Positions 18,456-27,034 of a stretch of DNA of 64,000 nt are shown piece after piece. Positions within the stretch are counted from its first letter, which is position 1, and each line of letters starts with the position of its first letter. The DNA lies in NCBI RefSeq assembly GCF_025465545.1, contig NZ_JAODMK010000007.1:1-64000 (forward strand), read 5' to 3'. Made by a program: the position numbers and the translations under genes. The notes beneath the pieces were generated by a model, which saw only the letters and a program-made list of their open reading frames with translations, was not told the origin of the DNA and did no database searches. Source of the stretch: Naasia sp. (GTDB taxonomy: Bacteria; Actinomycetota; Actinomycetes; Actinomycetales; Microbacteriaceae).

Positions 18456-20113
18456 CCACCCTCGAGGGCGTGGGAGTGGGACGCGGCATCGCCGTGGGCC
18501 CGGTGCTCCGGATGCCCGAGCGGCTCCCAGAGCCGGCCACCCTCGCGAGCACGATCGGGCCCGACTCCGAGAAGGAGCGCGTCACCGGCGCGCTCGCCGC
18601 GACCGCCGCGGACATCCGCGTGCGCGGCGAGAAGGCGGGGGGCAAGGCGCAGGAGGTGCTCGAGGCGCAGGCGCTGATGGCCGACGACCCCACCCTCCGC
18701 AGCGACATCGACATGCGCGTCGACAACGGGGCCACCGCGGAACGCGCCGTGTTCGAGGCATTCGCGGGCTTCCGGGACATGCTCGTCGCCCTCGGCGGCT
18801 ACATGGCCGAGCGCGCCACCGACCTCGACGACGTCTCCCAGCGCGTGATCGCCCGGCTCTCCGGCGTCTCCGCTCCCGGGGTGCCCGAGAGCGACATCCC
18901 GTTCGTGCTCGTCGCGCGGGACCTGGCGCCCGCGGACACCGCCCTGCTCGACCTGTCCGTCGTCCTCGGCGTCGTGACGAGCGACGGCGGCCCCACCTCG
19001 CACACCGCGATCCTCGCCCGGGAGAAGGGCATCACGGCGGTCGTCGGCGTGTCCGGCGCCCTCGACATCACCGACGGCAGCACCGTCATCGTCGATGCCG
19101 CCGCCGGCTCCGTGGTCGTCGATCCCTCCGAGCAGGAGACCGGGCGGGCCAATGCCGAGCTGCAGCGCCGGGCGGCGCGCGCCGACGTCCCGGTCGGTCC
19201 CGGTGCCCTCGCCGACGGCACACCGGTCCCGCTGCTGGCCAACCTCGGGTCCGTGGACGGTCTCGACGCAGCGCTCGCCGCGGGCGCCGAAGGGGTCGGC
19301 CTCTTCCGCACCGAGTTCCTGTTCCTCGACGCATCGTCCGCCCCGACCGTCGCACAGCAGTACGGCCACTACTCCAAGCTGCTCCGCGCCTTTCCCGGCA
19401 AGAAGGTCGTCGTCCGGGTCCTGGACGCCGGCGCCGACAAGCCGCTGGCGTTCCTCAACGACGCGCACGAGGAGAATCCCGCGCTCGGCCTCCGGGGGCT
19501 GCGCGCCCTGCGGGCCAGCGAGCAGATCCTGCGGGACCAGCTCACGGCGCTCGCGCGCGCCGCGAGCGAGACCGACGCGGAGCTCTGGGTGATGGCGCCG
19601 ATGGTGGCCACGGTCGAGGAGACGCGGTACTTCGTTGCGATCGCCCGTGAGCTCGGCATCACGACGTCCGGCGTGATGGTCGAGGTGCCGTCCTCGGCGC
19701 TGCTCGCCGACCGCATCCTGGCCGAGGCCCAGTTCGCGAGCATCGGCACGAACGACCTGACCCAGTACACGCTCGCCGCGGACCGGCTGCTCGGCTCCGT
19801 CGCCTCCTTCCAGGATCCGTGGCACCCCGCCGTGCTGCGCCTCGTCGCGGAGGTCGGCCGTGCCGGCGCGGCGCTCGGCAAGCCCGTGGGCATCTGCGGC
19901 GAGGCGGCTGCCGATCCGCTGCTCGCGGTCGTGCTCGTCGGTCTCGGCGCCACCTCGCTCTCGATGTCGCCGTCGGCCCTCGGCGACGTCCGTGCCGAGC
20001 TGCTGCAGCACACCCGAGAGCAGGCGGTCGCGTTCGGCGCCGCCGCGCTCGGAGCCGAGGACGCCGCGGGCGCCCGTGCCGCGGTGCGCGCCCTTCTGCC
20101 CCGGCCCGCCTGA
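18452..20113 (+). CDS. ptsI: PTS enzyme I (phosphoenolpyruvate-protein phosphotransferase)
   Basis: EI autophosphorylates from PEP and loads HPr. The 553 residues include the swivelling His domain with the GGPTSHTAILAR signature (His184) and the PEP-binding barrel. Barrel motifs are GVGLFRTEFLF, MVEVPSSALLAD, IGTNDLTQYTLA and GICGEAAADP (Cys482). ATG at 18452 overlaps ptsH. The N-terminus is slightly short but contains the usual GVGVGRGIAVGPV start. Confidence 0.96.
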   Translation: MTTLEGVGVGRGIAVGPVLRMPERLPEPATLASTIGPDSEKERVTGALAATAADIRVRGEKAGGKAQEVLEAQALMADDPTLRSDIDMRVDNGATAERAVFEAFAGFRDMLVALGGYMAERATDLDDVSQRVIARLSGVSAPGVPESDIPFVLVARDLAPADTALLDLSVVLGVVTSDGGPTSHTAILAREKGITAVVGVSGALDITDGSTVIVDAAAGSVVVDPSEQETGRANAELQRRAARADVPVGPGALADGTPVPLLANLGSVDGLDAALAAGAEGVGLFRTEFLFLDASSAPTVAQQYGHYSKLLRAFPGKKVVVRVLDAGADKPLAFLNDAHEENPALGLRGLRALRASEQILRDQLTALARAASETDAELWVMAPMVATVEETRYFVAIARELGITTSGVMVEVPSSALLADRILAEAQFASIGTNDLTQYTLAADRLLGSVASFQDPWHPAVLRLVAEVGRAGAALGKPVGICGEAAADPLLAVVLVGLGATSLSMSPSALGDVRAELLQHTREQAVAFGAAALGAEDAAGARAAVRALLPRPA

Positions 20114-20160
20114 CCTTCCCCCCCTCCCTCCACACCACACACAGAAACAGGAGAAGACCA

Positions 20161-21708
20161 ATGACAGCGACGTCAGTCGAGCAGAAGCGCGGGGGCGCCC
20201 GCGTGGGCATCCAGCGCTTCGGGTCCTTCCTCAGCGGGATGGTGATGCCGAACATCTCGGCCTTCATCGCCTGGGGCCTCATCACGGCACTCTTCATCGA
20301 GACGGGCTGGACCCCCGTGCCGGTCCTCGGCGGCTTCGGCACCGACGCCGAGGGCAACGCCAACATCGGCCTCGTCGGCCCGATGATCACCTACCTGCTG
20401 CCCCTCCTGATCGCCTACACCGGCGGTCGCATGGTGCACGGGTTCCGCGGCGGAGTCGTCGGCGCGGTCGTCACGATGGGCGTCATCGTGGGAGCGGCCG
20501 GAACGCCGATGTTCCTCGGCGCGCTCATCTGCGGCCCGCTCGCGGCGCTCGTGATGAAGCAGCTCGACAAGCTCTGGGACGGCAGGATCCGGGCCGGCTT
20601 CGAGATGCTCGTCAACAACTTCTCTGCAGGGATCGCGTCCTTCCTGATGGCGATGGTCGCCTTCTTCGGACTCGCGCCGCTGCTGAAGCTGGTCAGCCAG
20701 GCCCTCGGCACCGCCGTGGAGTTCCTGCTGCACGCGGGCCTGCTGCCGCTCGTCAGCATCATCATCGAGCCGGCCAAGGTGCTCTTCCTCAACAACGCCA
20801 TCAATCACGGCGTGCTCACCCCGCTGGGAGCCGCCCAGGTGCAGGACCAGGGCAAGAGCATCCTGTTCCTGCTCGAGGCGAACCCCGGCCCCGGCCTCGG
20901 TCTCCTCCTCGCGTTCACCGTGTTCGGCGTCGGCGTGGCCCGGGCGACCGCGCCCGGCGCGATCATCATCCAGTTCCTCGGGGGCATCCACGAGATCTAC
21001 TTCCCGTATGTGCTGATGAAGCCGGCCCTGCTGCTCGCGGTCATCGCGGGCGGTGCGACCGGTGTCGCGACCAACGCGATCGCGGGGTCCGGCCTCGTCG
21101 CTCCCGCCTCGCCGGGAAGCATCTTCGCGGTCCTGATCTCCACGGCTCCCGGCAGCCACCTCGGCGTGATCCTCTCCGTCGTGCTCTCCGCCGCCGTCAG
21201 CTTCCTCGTCGCCGCGGTGATCCTCCGGGCCAGCCGCAAGCGGGACCTGGAGAGCGAGAACGCGGGTGACCTGGGTGCGGCGATCGCCGCGACCCAGGCC
21301 AACAAGGGCCGCTCCAGCGACGTGCTCTCGGGCCTCGGCAACGCGGCGACCGGCGCGGCAGTCTCCCAGGCGGGCGCTCCCGCCGAGCAGGTGCGCCAGA
21401 CCGCGGTCGCCGACCGCGGGCCGGTGCGGAACATCGTGTTCGCCTGCGACGCCGGAATGGGATCGAGCGCCATGGGGGCGACCGTGCTCCGCAACAAGAT
21501 CAAGAAGGCCGGCCTCGAGGGGGTCACGGTCGTCAACAAGGCGATCGCCAACCTCGACGACAGCGCCGACCTGGTCATCACCCAGCGCGAGCTCACCGCC
21601 CGCGCCGAGCAGAAGGCGCCGTCGGCACAGCACGTGTCGGTCGACAACTTCATGAACAGCCCGCGGTACGACGAGGTCGTGCAGCAGGTGGCGAACCAGA
21701 GCAAGTAG
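20161..21708 (+). CDS. mtlA: PTS mannitol permease EIICB
   Basis: This protein transports and phosphorylates mannitol. The 515-residue protein has an EIIC membrane domain (about 15-360, NISAFIAWGLITALF, NNAINHGVLTPLG, and the GGIHEIYFPY motif at 274-282) and a linker. A cytoplasmic EIIB domain follows (about 420-515) with phospho-Cys429 in FACDAGMGSSAMGA. EIIA is encoded separately by mtlF. AGGAGAAG precedes the ATG 47 bp after ptsI. Confidence 0.95.
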   Translation: MTATSVEQKRGGARVGIQRFGSFLSGMVMPNISAFIAWGLITALFIETGWTPVPVLGGFGTDAEGNANIGLVGPMITYLLPLLIAYTGGRMVHGFRGGVVGAVVTMGVIVGAAGTPMFLGALICGPLAALVMKQLDKLWDGRIRAGFEMLVNNFSAGIASFLMAMVAFFGLAPLLKLVSQALGTAVEFLLHAGLLPLVSIIIEPAKVLFLNNAINHGVLTPLGAAQVQDQGKSILFLLEANPGPGLGLLLAFTVFGVGVARATAPGAIIIQFLGGIHEIYFPYVLMKPALLLAVIAGGATGVATNAIAGSGLVAPASPGSIFAVLISTAPGSHLGVILSVVLSAAVSFLVAAVILRASRKRDLESENAGDLGAAIAATQANKGRSSDVLSGLGNAATGAAVSQAGAPAEQVRQTAVADRGPVRNIVFACDAGMGSSAMGATVLRNKIKKAGLEGVTVVNKAIANLDDSADLVITQRELTARAEQKAPSAQHVSVDNFMNSPRYDEVVQQVANQSK

Positions 21709-21715
21709 GCGAGGA

Positions 21716-21746
21716 TGGCTGCGGGGGATCCGCTCCCCCGCAGCCA
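21716..21746 (+). terminator. Hairpin between mtlA and mtlF
   Basis: Perfect 13-bp arms TGGCTGCGGGGGA (21716-21728) and TCCCCCGCAGCCA (21734-21746) have a 5-nt loop. No T-run follows. It could attenuate read-through so that EIICB is made in excess over EIIA and MtlD. Confidence 0.6.
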
Positions 21747-21802
21747 CCCCTCAGGCCGCTTCGGTGATGCAACGCAGTCGTACCCCAGGAGGAGCAGGGC
21801 AC

Positions 21803-22237
21803 ATGGACGTTCTCGAACTCGACCGGATCTCGCTGAGCGGCACCGCCCGCACGAGGGACGACGCGATCCGCGAGGTGGGGGCGCAGCTGCTCGCCGCGGG
21901 CGCGGTGCAGCCCGCGTACCTCGACGCCATGTTCGACCGGGAGAACACCGTCTCCACCTACATGGGCAACTACCTCGCCATCCCGCACGGCACCAATGAG
22001 GCGAAGGACACGATCCTGGCGTCCGCGCTGGCCATCGTGCGCTACGACCAGCCTCTCGACTGGGACGGCAACGAGGTCCGCTTCGTGATCGGCATCGCCG
22101 GCAAGAACAACGAGCATCTCGGGATCCTGTCCAAGATCGCTCTGGTCTTCAGCGAGGACGACGAGGTGGCCAAGCTGCTTGCCGCCCGCACCCCCGAGGA
22201 GCTGTACGCGCTGCTCGGCGACGTGAACGAGGCGTGA
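21803..22237 (+). CDS. mtlF: PTS mannitol EIIA component
   Basis: This component transfers phosphate from HPr to the EIIB of MtlA. The 144 residues include the active-site His62 in [11 protein letters not shown], and [23 protein letters not shown] typical of EIIA(Mtl/Fru). ATG at 21803 is 8 nt after AGGAGGAG; the in-frame ATG at 21764 lacks a Shine-Dalgarno and is rejected. mtlD starts 1 bp after the stop. Confidence 0.95.
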   Translation: MDVLELDRISLSGTARTRDDAIREVGAQLLAAGAVQPAYLDAMFDRENTVSTYMGNYLAIPHGTNEAKDTILASALAIVRYDQPLDWDGNEVRFVIGIAGKNNEHLGILSKIALVFSEDDEVAKLLAARTPEELYALLGDVNEA

Positions 22238-22238
22238 C

Positions 22239-23387
22239 ATGAAGGCGGTGCACTTCGGCGCGGGCAACATCGGTCGAGGCTTCGTCGGTCTGATCCTGCA
22301 CGATGCCGGCTACGAGGTCGTGTTCGCGGACGTCAACGCCGAGCTCATCGACGCCCTGGCCGCGACCCCCAGCTACCGGGTGCACGAGGTGGGGGAGCAC
22401 GCCCAGCAGCGGGTGGTCGACAACTACCGCGCCCTCAACAGCCGCAGCGCCGAGGCGGAGGTCATCGCCGAGATCGCGACCGCCGACGTGGTCACCACCG
22501 CGGTCGGGCCGAGCGTCCTGAAGTTCCTCGCGCCCGTGATCGCCGAGGGGCTGCGGGCGCGCTCCGCCGACCTGCCGCGGCTTGCGGTGATGGCCTGCGA
22601 GAACGCGATCGGGGCCACCGACCTGCTCCGCACCGAGATCGAGCTGCTGCTCGCCGACAACGCGCAGGAGCTCGGCCGCGCCGTCTTCGCCAACACTGCC
22701 GTGGACCGCATCGTCCCCGGCCAGGACCCGGCCGCCGGCCTCGACGTCACGGTCGAGGACTTCTTCGAGTGGGTGGTGGAGCGCGCGCCGTTCGGCGACG
22801 CCGTCCCGGACATCCCCGACGCCACCTTCGTCGACGACCTCACCCCCTACATCGAGCGCAAGCTCTTCACGGTCAACACCGGCCACGCGACGCTCGCCTA
22901 CCACGGCTTCGCCAGGGGAGCGGGCACCCTGATCCAGGCGCTCGAGCTGCCCGAGGTCGAGCGGGAGGTCCGCGCCGTGCTGGCCGAGACCAAGGCCCTC
23001 CTCGTGGCCAAGCACGATTTCGCCGAGGAGGAGCAGGAGAAGTACCTGCAGAAGAACCTCATCCGCTTCGGGAACCCGTCGCTGTCCGACACCGTCGAGC
23101 GGGTGGGCCGCGCGCCGCTGCGGAAGCTGAGCAGGCACGAGCGCTTCGTCGGCCCGGCCGCAGAGCTCGTCGAGCGCGGCCTTCCCGCCGACGCCCTGAT
23201 CCGCGCGATCGGCGCCGCCCTCCGCTTCGACGTTCCGGATGACCCGGAGAGCGTCCGGCTGCAGGAGATGCTGCGTGGCGAGCGCTCGGACGGTCAGGTC
23301 GCCGCCGAGCTGACCGGTCTCGAGGAGGGCTCGGCCCTGCTGCCGGCCGTCGCCCAGGTGGTTCGCGAGGCCCGGACGGCGGCCTGA
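22239..23387 (+). CDS. mtlD: Mannitol-1-phosphate 5-dehydrogenase
   Basis: This enzyme oxidises mannitol-1-phosphate to fructose-6-phosphate with NAD+. The 382 residues start with the Rossmann motif [15 protein letters not shown] and contain [18 protein letters not shown], the family signature with the catalytic Lys. It directly follows mtlF and completes the catabolic route. Only a short GGCGG/CCGCC stem is seen downstream before infA. Confidence 0.96.
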   Translation: MKAVHFGAGNIGRGFVGLILHDAGYEVVFADVNAELIDALAATPSYRVHEVGEHAQQRVVDNYRALNSRSAEAEVIAEIATADVVTTAVGPSVLKFLAPVIAEGLRARSADLPRLAVMACENAIGATDLLRTEIELLLADNAQELGRAVFANTAVDRIVPGQDPAAGLDVTVEDFFEWVVERAPFGDAVPDIPDATFVDDLTPYIERKLFTVNTGHATLAYHGFARGAGTLIQALELPEVEREVRAVLAETKALLVAKHDFAEEEQEKYLQKNLIRFGNPSLSDTVERVGRAPLRKLSRHERFVGPAAELVERGLPADALIRAIGAALRFDVPDDPESVRLQEMLRGERSDGQVAAELTGLEEGSALLPAVAQVVREARTAA

Positions 23388-23466
23388 GGCTGATAGCGGG
23401 CGGTTCCGCCGGTTCATCCAGAGGCGTGCTTCTCGGGCCCGGCTGGCGTGTCCGCCCGTTTTCCCC

Positions 23467-23472
23467 TACGAT
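23467..23472 (+). promoter_or_regulatory. -10 box of the infA promoter
   Basis: TACGAT is the best -10 in the 219-bp gap between mtlD and infA. The -35 region 17 bp upstream (TGGCGT, 23444-23449) is weak. It would give a leader of about 130 nt and separate the translation genes from the PTS operon. Confidence 0.4.
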
Positions 23473-23606
23473 AGCTCCTTGGTGCCCCGGGCCTTCGTGC
23501 CCTTCCCCTCTTCGTCTCCGACGAGCTATGTCTCGCCGTGCGCCCAGGGTCGGCATCGCATCCATCCCGCAAGACCCGCAGTTTCTGCGTGCGACGTTAG
23601 TGAGTT

Positions 23607-23828
23607 ATGGCCAAAAAGGACGGCGTAATCGAGATCGAGGGCTCGGTGCTCGAAGCTCTGCCCAACGCGATGTTCCGCGTTGAGTTGAGCAACGGACACA
23701 AGGTCCTCGCACACATCTCCGGCAAGATGCGACAGCACTACATCCGGATCCTCCCGGAGGACCGAGTGATCGTCGAGTTGAGCCCGTACGACCTGACCCG
23801 CGGCCGGATCGTCTACCGCTACAAGTAG
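23607..23828 (+). CDS. infA: Translation initiation factor IF-1
   Basis: IF-1 binds the 30S A site during initiation. The 73-residue S1-fold protein shows [44 protein letters not shown] and the ending [12 protein letters not shown]. It is first in a new transcription unit after the PTS island; rpmJ follows 63 bp on. Confidence 0.98.
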   Translation: MAKKDGVIEIEGSVLEALPNAMFRVELSNGHKVLAHISGKMRQHYIRILPEDRVIVELSPYDLTRGRIVYRYK

Positions 23829-23891
23829 GAACCGCGGGAAAGGAACGGCCCCGCCCCGGCGAGGCACGACGCCAGCGAAGGAAAGAGAACG

Positions 23892-24005
23892 ATGAAGGTC
23901 AATCCCAGCGTCAAGCGCATCTGCGACAAGTGCAAGGTGATCCGCCGCCACGGCAACGTGATGGTCATCTGCGAGAACCCCCGGCACAAGCAGAGGCAGG
24001 GCTAG
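23892..24005 (+). CDS. rpmJ: 50S ribosomal protein L36, zinc-binding form
   Basis: This is a 37-residue basic protein of the 50S. It carries the zinc ligands Cys11, Cys14, Cys27 and His32 ([29 protein letters not shown]). AAGGAAAGAGAA precedes the ATG. It is short but a complete canonical L36. Confidence 0.96.
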   Translation: MKVNPSVKRICDKCKVIRRHGNVMVICENPRHKQRQG

Positions 24006-24060
24006 AGCCCTTTCGCAGGCCTGCTCCCGCAGTACCGCACGACACAACTGAACAGATAAG

Positions 24061-24126
24061 AGGCGGTTCCAGAACCCACGGAAGTGGGGGACACCTCGGG
24101 TCGGAGGCCCGGGCACCGGAACCGCT
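24061..24126 (+). promoter_or_regulatory. Structured RNA leader of rpsM
   Basis: The outer stem GCGGTTCC (24063-24070)/GGAACCGC (24118-24125) encloses a CCCAC-GGAA-GTGGG stem with a GNRA tetraloop (24075-24088) and a second stem around CCTC/GAGG (24094-24107). A three-way junction ending about 37 nt before the rpsM ATG suggests a ribosomal-protein-responsive leader; the ligand is unknown. Confidence 0.5.
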
Positions 24127-24162
24127 CCACACCTCCGGACATCCTCTGAGGAGAGGCCACAC

Positions 24163-24543
24163 ATGGCACGTCTCGCCGGTGTCGACATCCCGCGCGACAA
24201 GCGCGTCGAGGTCGCACTCACCTACATCTACGGAATCGGCCGCACCCGCGCCCTTGAGACGCTCAGCGTCACGGGCATCAGCGGTGAGATCCGCGTCAAG
24301 GACCTGACCGATGACCAGCTGGTCGCGCTCCGCGACCACATCGAAGGCGCATTCAAGGTGGAGGGTGACCTCCGTCGCGAGGTGGCCGCCGACATCCGCC
24401 GCAAGGTCGAGATCGGCAGCTACCAGGGCGTCCGCCATCGCCGCGGCCTTCCCGTGCACGGTCAGCGCACCAAGACCAACGCTCGCACCCGCAAGGGCCC
24501 GAAGCGCACCGTCGCCGGCAAGAAGAAGGCCGGCCGCAAGTAG
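24163..24543 (+). CDS. rpsM: 30S ribosomal protein S13
   Basis: S13 contacts P-site tRNA and the 50S. The 126 residues show [25 protein letters not shown], the helix-hairpin-helix, and the C-terminal [24 protein letters not shown]-type motif. It is preceded by GAGGAGAGG and by a strongly structured leader. No rpsD follows rpsK here. Confidence 0.98.
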   Translation: MARLAGVDIPRDKRVEVALTYIYGIGRTRALETLSVTGISGEIRVKDLTDDQLVALRDHIEGAFKVEGDLRREVAADIRRKVEIGSYQGVRHRRGLPVHGQRTKTNARTRKGPKRTVAGKKKAGRK

Positions 24544-24603
24544 CGGCCGCGGCGTCCGCCGCACCGCGACATCCGGCTCACAGGATTCAGGAGAGACAGC
24601 CAC

Positions 24604-25005
24604 ATGGCAGCACCGAAGGCGAGCGCCGCCCGCAAGCCGCGCCGCAAGGAGAAGAAGAACATCGCCGTGGGCCAGGCCCACATCAAGTCGACGTTCAACA
24701 ACACGATCGTCTCGATCACCGACACGACGGGCGCAGTCATCAGCTGGGCGTCCTCGGGCGGCGTCGGCTTCAAGGGAAGCCGCAAGTCCACGCCGTTCGC
24801 TGCCCAGCTCGCGGCCGAGTCGGCCGCGCGCCAGGCGCAGGAGCACGGCATGAAGAAGGTCGACGTGTTCGTCAAGGGGCCGGGCTCCGGCCGCGAGACC
24901 GCGATCCGCTCCCTCCAGGCCGCGGGCCTCGAGGTCGGCTCGATCAACGACGTCACGCCCCAGGCTCACAACGGCTGCCGGCCCCCGAAGCGTCGTCGCG
25001 TCTGA
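24604..25005 (+). CDS. rpsK: 30S ribosomal protein S11
   Basis: S11 lies on the 30S platform near the mRNA exit. The 133 residues contain [49 protein letters not shown] and the terminal [20 protein letters not shown] precedes the ATG. The next gene is rpoA after a 232-bp gap with a strong hairpin. Confidence 0.98.
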   Translation: MAAPKASAARKPRRKEKKNIAVGQAHIKSTFNNTIVSITDTTGAVISWASSGGVGFKGSRKSTPFAAQLAAESAARQAQEHGMKKVDVFVKGPGSGRETAIRSLQAAGLEVGSINDVTPQAHNGCRPPKRRRV

Positions 25006-25029
25006 GGCGAAAGCCTTCGCCGACGACGG

Positions 25030-25065
25030 GTCGAGAAGCCGCGCGCGCTCGCGCGGCGTCTCGAC
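25030..25065 (+). terminator. Long hairpin between rpsK and rpoA
   Basis: GTCGAGA/TCTCGAC (25030-25036, 25059-25065) and GCCGCGCG/CGCGCGGC (25038-25045, 25050-25057) are separated by one A-G mismatch and closed by CGCT. There is no T-run. It is a likely attenuator or processing site that sets the rpoA level apart from S13/S11. Confidence 0.6.
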
Positions 25066-25237
25066 ACCCTGGTGAGGTGCGCTGGGTCCCAGCCACCTCG
25101 CCGCAGGCGCGCACCGGCAGCAGCCATCACTGCGAATCCCCGAGCGCCCACGACCTCCAACTGAATACCCGCCGGCCGCCACCCGGCGTCGCAGAAGACG
25201 TGTCATATAGCGGACACTCTTTCGAAAGGAAATATTC

Positions 25238-26227
25238 GTGCTCATCGCACAACGCCCGACGCTCAATGAAGAAAACATCTCGGAATTCCGCTCGCGGTTC
25301 GTGATCGAGCCCCTCGAGCCCGGCTTCGGCTACACCCTGGGCAACTCGCTCCGTCGCACCCTGCTGTCCTCGATCCCCGGCGCCGCGGTCACCAGCATCC
25401 GCCTCGAGGGCGTCCAGCATGAGTTCACGACCATTCCGGGCGTGAAGGAGGACGTGACGGAGATCATCCTGAACGTCAAGCAGCTCGTGGTCTCGAGCGA
25501 GCACGACGAGCCGATCACCGCCTACCTGCGCAAGCAGAGCTCGGGCCCCGTCACGGCAGCGGACATCTCCGCGCCGGCCGGTGTCGAGATCCACAACCCG
25601 GACCTCGTCATCGCCACGCTCAACGACAAGGCGAAGTTCGACCTCGAGCTCACCATCGAGCGCGGCCGCGGCTACGTCTCCGCCGCTCAGAACCGCAGCG
25701 AGTTCTCCGAGGCCGGTCAGATTCCGATCGACTCGATCTACTCGCCGGTCCTCAAGGTCACCTACCGCGTCGAGGCGACGCGTGCGGGTGAGCGCACCGA
25801 CTTCGACCGCCTGGTCGTCGACGTGGAGACGAAGCCGGCGATCACGCCGCGCGACGCCATCGCCTCTGCCGGCCGCACCCTCACCGAGCTGTTCGGCCTC
25901 GCCCGCGAGCTGAACAGTGCCGCCGAGGGCATCGAGATCGGCCCCGCGCCGGTCGACGCCGTCCTCAGCTCCGAGCTCTCGATGCCCATCGAGGACCTGG
26001 ACCTGTCCGTGCGCTCGTACAACTGCCTCAAGCGCGAGGGCATCAACACCGTGAGCGAGCTCGTCGCCCTGTCGGAGACGCAGCTGATGAACATCCGCAA
26101 CTTCGGCCAGAAGTCCGTGGATGAGGTCAAGGACAAGCTCGTCGAGCTCGGCCTCTCGCTGAAGGACGCGGTTCCCGGGTTCGACGGCGCTCACTACTTC
26201 AGCGGCTACGACGACGAAGAGAACTGA
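25238..26227 (+). CDS. rpoA: RNA polymerase alpha subunit
   Basis: The alpha dimer nucleates RNA polymerase. The 329 residues comprise the N-terminal domain ([37 protein letters not shown]) and a C-terminal domain (about 245-310, [37 protein letters not shown]) that contacts UP elements and activators. It starts with GTG at 25238 after AAAGGAAA. The upstream 40 bp are unusually A/T-rich for the window. Confidence 0.98.
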   Translation: MLIAQRPTLNEENISEFRSRFVIEPLEPGFGYTLGNSLRRTLLSSIPGAAVTSIRLEGVQHEFTTIPGVKEDVTEIILNVKQLVVSSEHDEPITAYLRKQSSGPVTAADISAPAGVEIHNPDLVIATLNDKAKFDLELTIERGRGYVSAAQNRSEFSEAGQIPIDSIYSPVLKVTYRVEATRAGERTDFDRLVVDVETKPAITPRDAIASAGRTLTELFGLARELNSAAEGIEIGPAPVDAVLSSELSMPIEDLDLSVRSYNCLKREGINTVSELVALSETQLMNIRNFGQKSVDEVKDKLVELGLSLKDAVPGFDGAHYFSGYDDEEN

Positions 26228-26262
26228 CCTTCTCTCTCGTCCTGATCTCGAGGATATAAACC

Positions 26263-26937
26263 ATGCCCCAGCCCTCCAAGGGTCCCCGTCTCGGCGGCGG
26301 TCCGGCGCACGAGCGCCTGCTGCTCGCGAATCTCGCGACGGCACTGATCACCCACAAGTCGATCAAGACGACGGAGACGAAGGCCAAGCGCCTTCAGCCC
26401 CTCGCCGACCGGCTCGTCACCTTCGCGAAGCGCGGTGATCTGCATGCCCGCCGACGGGTCATGATGATCATCCGCGACAAGAGCGCGGTGCACGAGCTCT
26501 TCACGGAGATCGCGCCCCAGGTCGCGGACCGTCAGGGCGGCTACACCCGCATCACCAAGATCGGTTTCCGCAAGGGCGACAACGCGCCCCTCGCGGTGAT
26601 CGAGCTCGTTCTCGAGCCGGTCACCCCGAAGGTGCGCGCGACCCGCACCAGCACCCGGACCGCCGCGGCTCCCGCCGCTGCTGCTCCGAGCGCCGAGGCG
26701 CCCGCCGCTGACGCCGCCGACGCGGCTGAGATCGTCACCCCCGAGGAGACCACCGTGGACGGATCCCGTGCGACGAGCACGCCGGACGGGGCTGACATCG
26801 GCGGAGCCGACGACGTGCCGGTCGAGGAGACCGAGACGGTCGAGGAGTCCGCTCCGACGCCCGCCGAGGTCGAGACGCCCGCTGCCGCCGAGGTCGAGGC
26901 GGACGCCGCCGAGGTCGCGGACGACACCAAGAAGTAG
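26263..26937 (+). CDS. rplQ: 50S ribosomal protein L17 with a long acidic C-terminal tail
   Basis: L17 is a 50S protein near the tunnel exit. The conserved part is residues 1-120 ([37 protein letters not shown], and [24 protein letters not shown]). About 100 more residues of Ala/Glu/Pro/Thr low complexity follow ([20 protein letters not shown]), ending at 224. Tails of this type occur on actinobacterial L17, though this is long. A 56-bp palindrome follows the stop. Confidence 0.97.
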   Translation: MPQPSKGPRLGGGPAHERLLLANLATALITHKSIKTTETKAKRLQPLADRLVTFAKRGDLHARRRVMMIIRDKSAVHELFTEIAPQVADRQGGYTRITKIGFRKGDNAPLAVIELVLEPVTPKVRATRTSTRTAAAPAAAAPSAEAPAADAADAAEIVTPEETTVDGSRATSTPDGADIGGADDVPVEETETVEESAPTPAEVETPAAAEVEADAAEVADDTKK

Positions 26938-26949
26938 TCCTTCTCCGCT

Positions 26950-27005
26950 GAACTGCCCAGTTCTGTCGCATCTCGACCCCGAGTTGCGACAGAACTGGGC
27001 AGTTC
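26950..27005. terminator. Long palindromic terminator after rplQ
   Basis: Arms of 21 bp (26950-26970 and 26985-27005) are perfectly complementary. After one T-T mismatch a CTCG-ACCC-CGAG tip completes the 56-nt hairpin. It begins 12 nt after the rplQ stop and is followed by GCTTTAAG, 18 nt before the next -10 box. Its sequence differs from the palindrome family at 30101, 52442 and 53529. Confidence 0.75.
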
Positions 27006-27022
27006 GCTTTAAGGCGCGTGGA

Positions 27023-27028
27023 TAGGGT
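27023..27028 (+). promoter_or_regulatory. -10 box, leaderless promoter of the LigD-type polymerase
   Basis: TAGGGT ends 6 nt before the ATG at 27035, with no room for a Shine-Dalgarno. It lies directly downstream of the palindromic terminator. Confidence 0.55.
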
Positions 27029-27034
27029 TGCCGC

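Noticed and set aside
17954-20161. A 735-codon minus-strand frame
   Set aside because: It is antisense to the EIIB, ptsH and ptsI genes, which have clear catalytic motifs.
21764-21802. ATG at 21764 as the mtlF start
   Set aside because: It has no Shine-Dalgarno and the extra residues (MQRSRTPGGAG) come from the ribosome-binding region of the ATG at 21803.
25200-25217. GTGTCATATAGCGGACAC before rpoA as a degenerate copy of the palindrome family
   Set aside because: Only the TATAGCGG core matches; the arms are 5 bp and the outer 15-base signature is missing.
24006-25237. A hidden rpsD near rpsK and rpoA
   Set aside because: No frame between these genes shows S4 motifs; the 232-bp rpsK-rpoA gap is too small.
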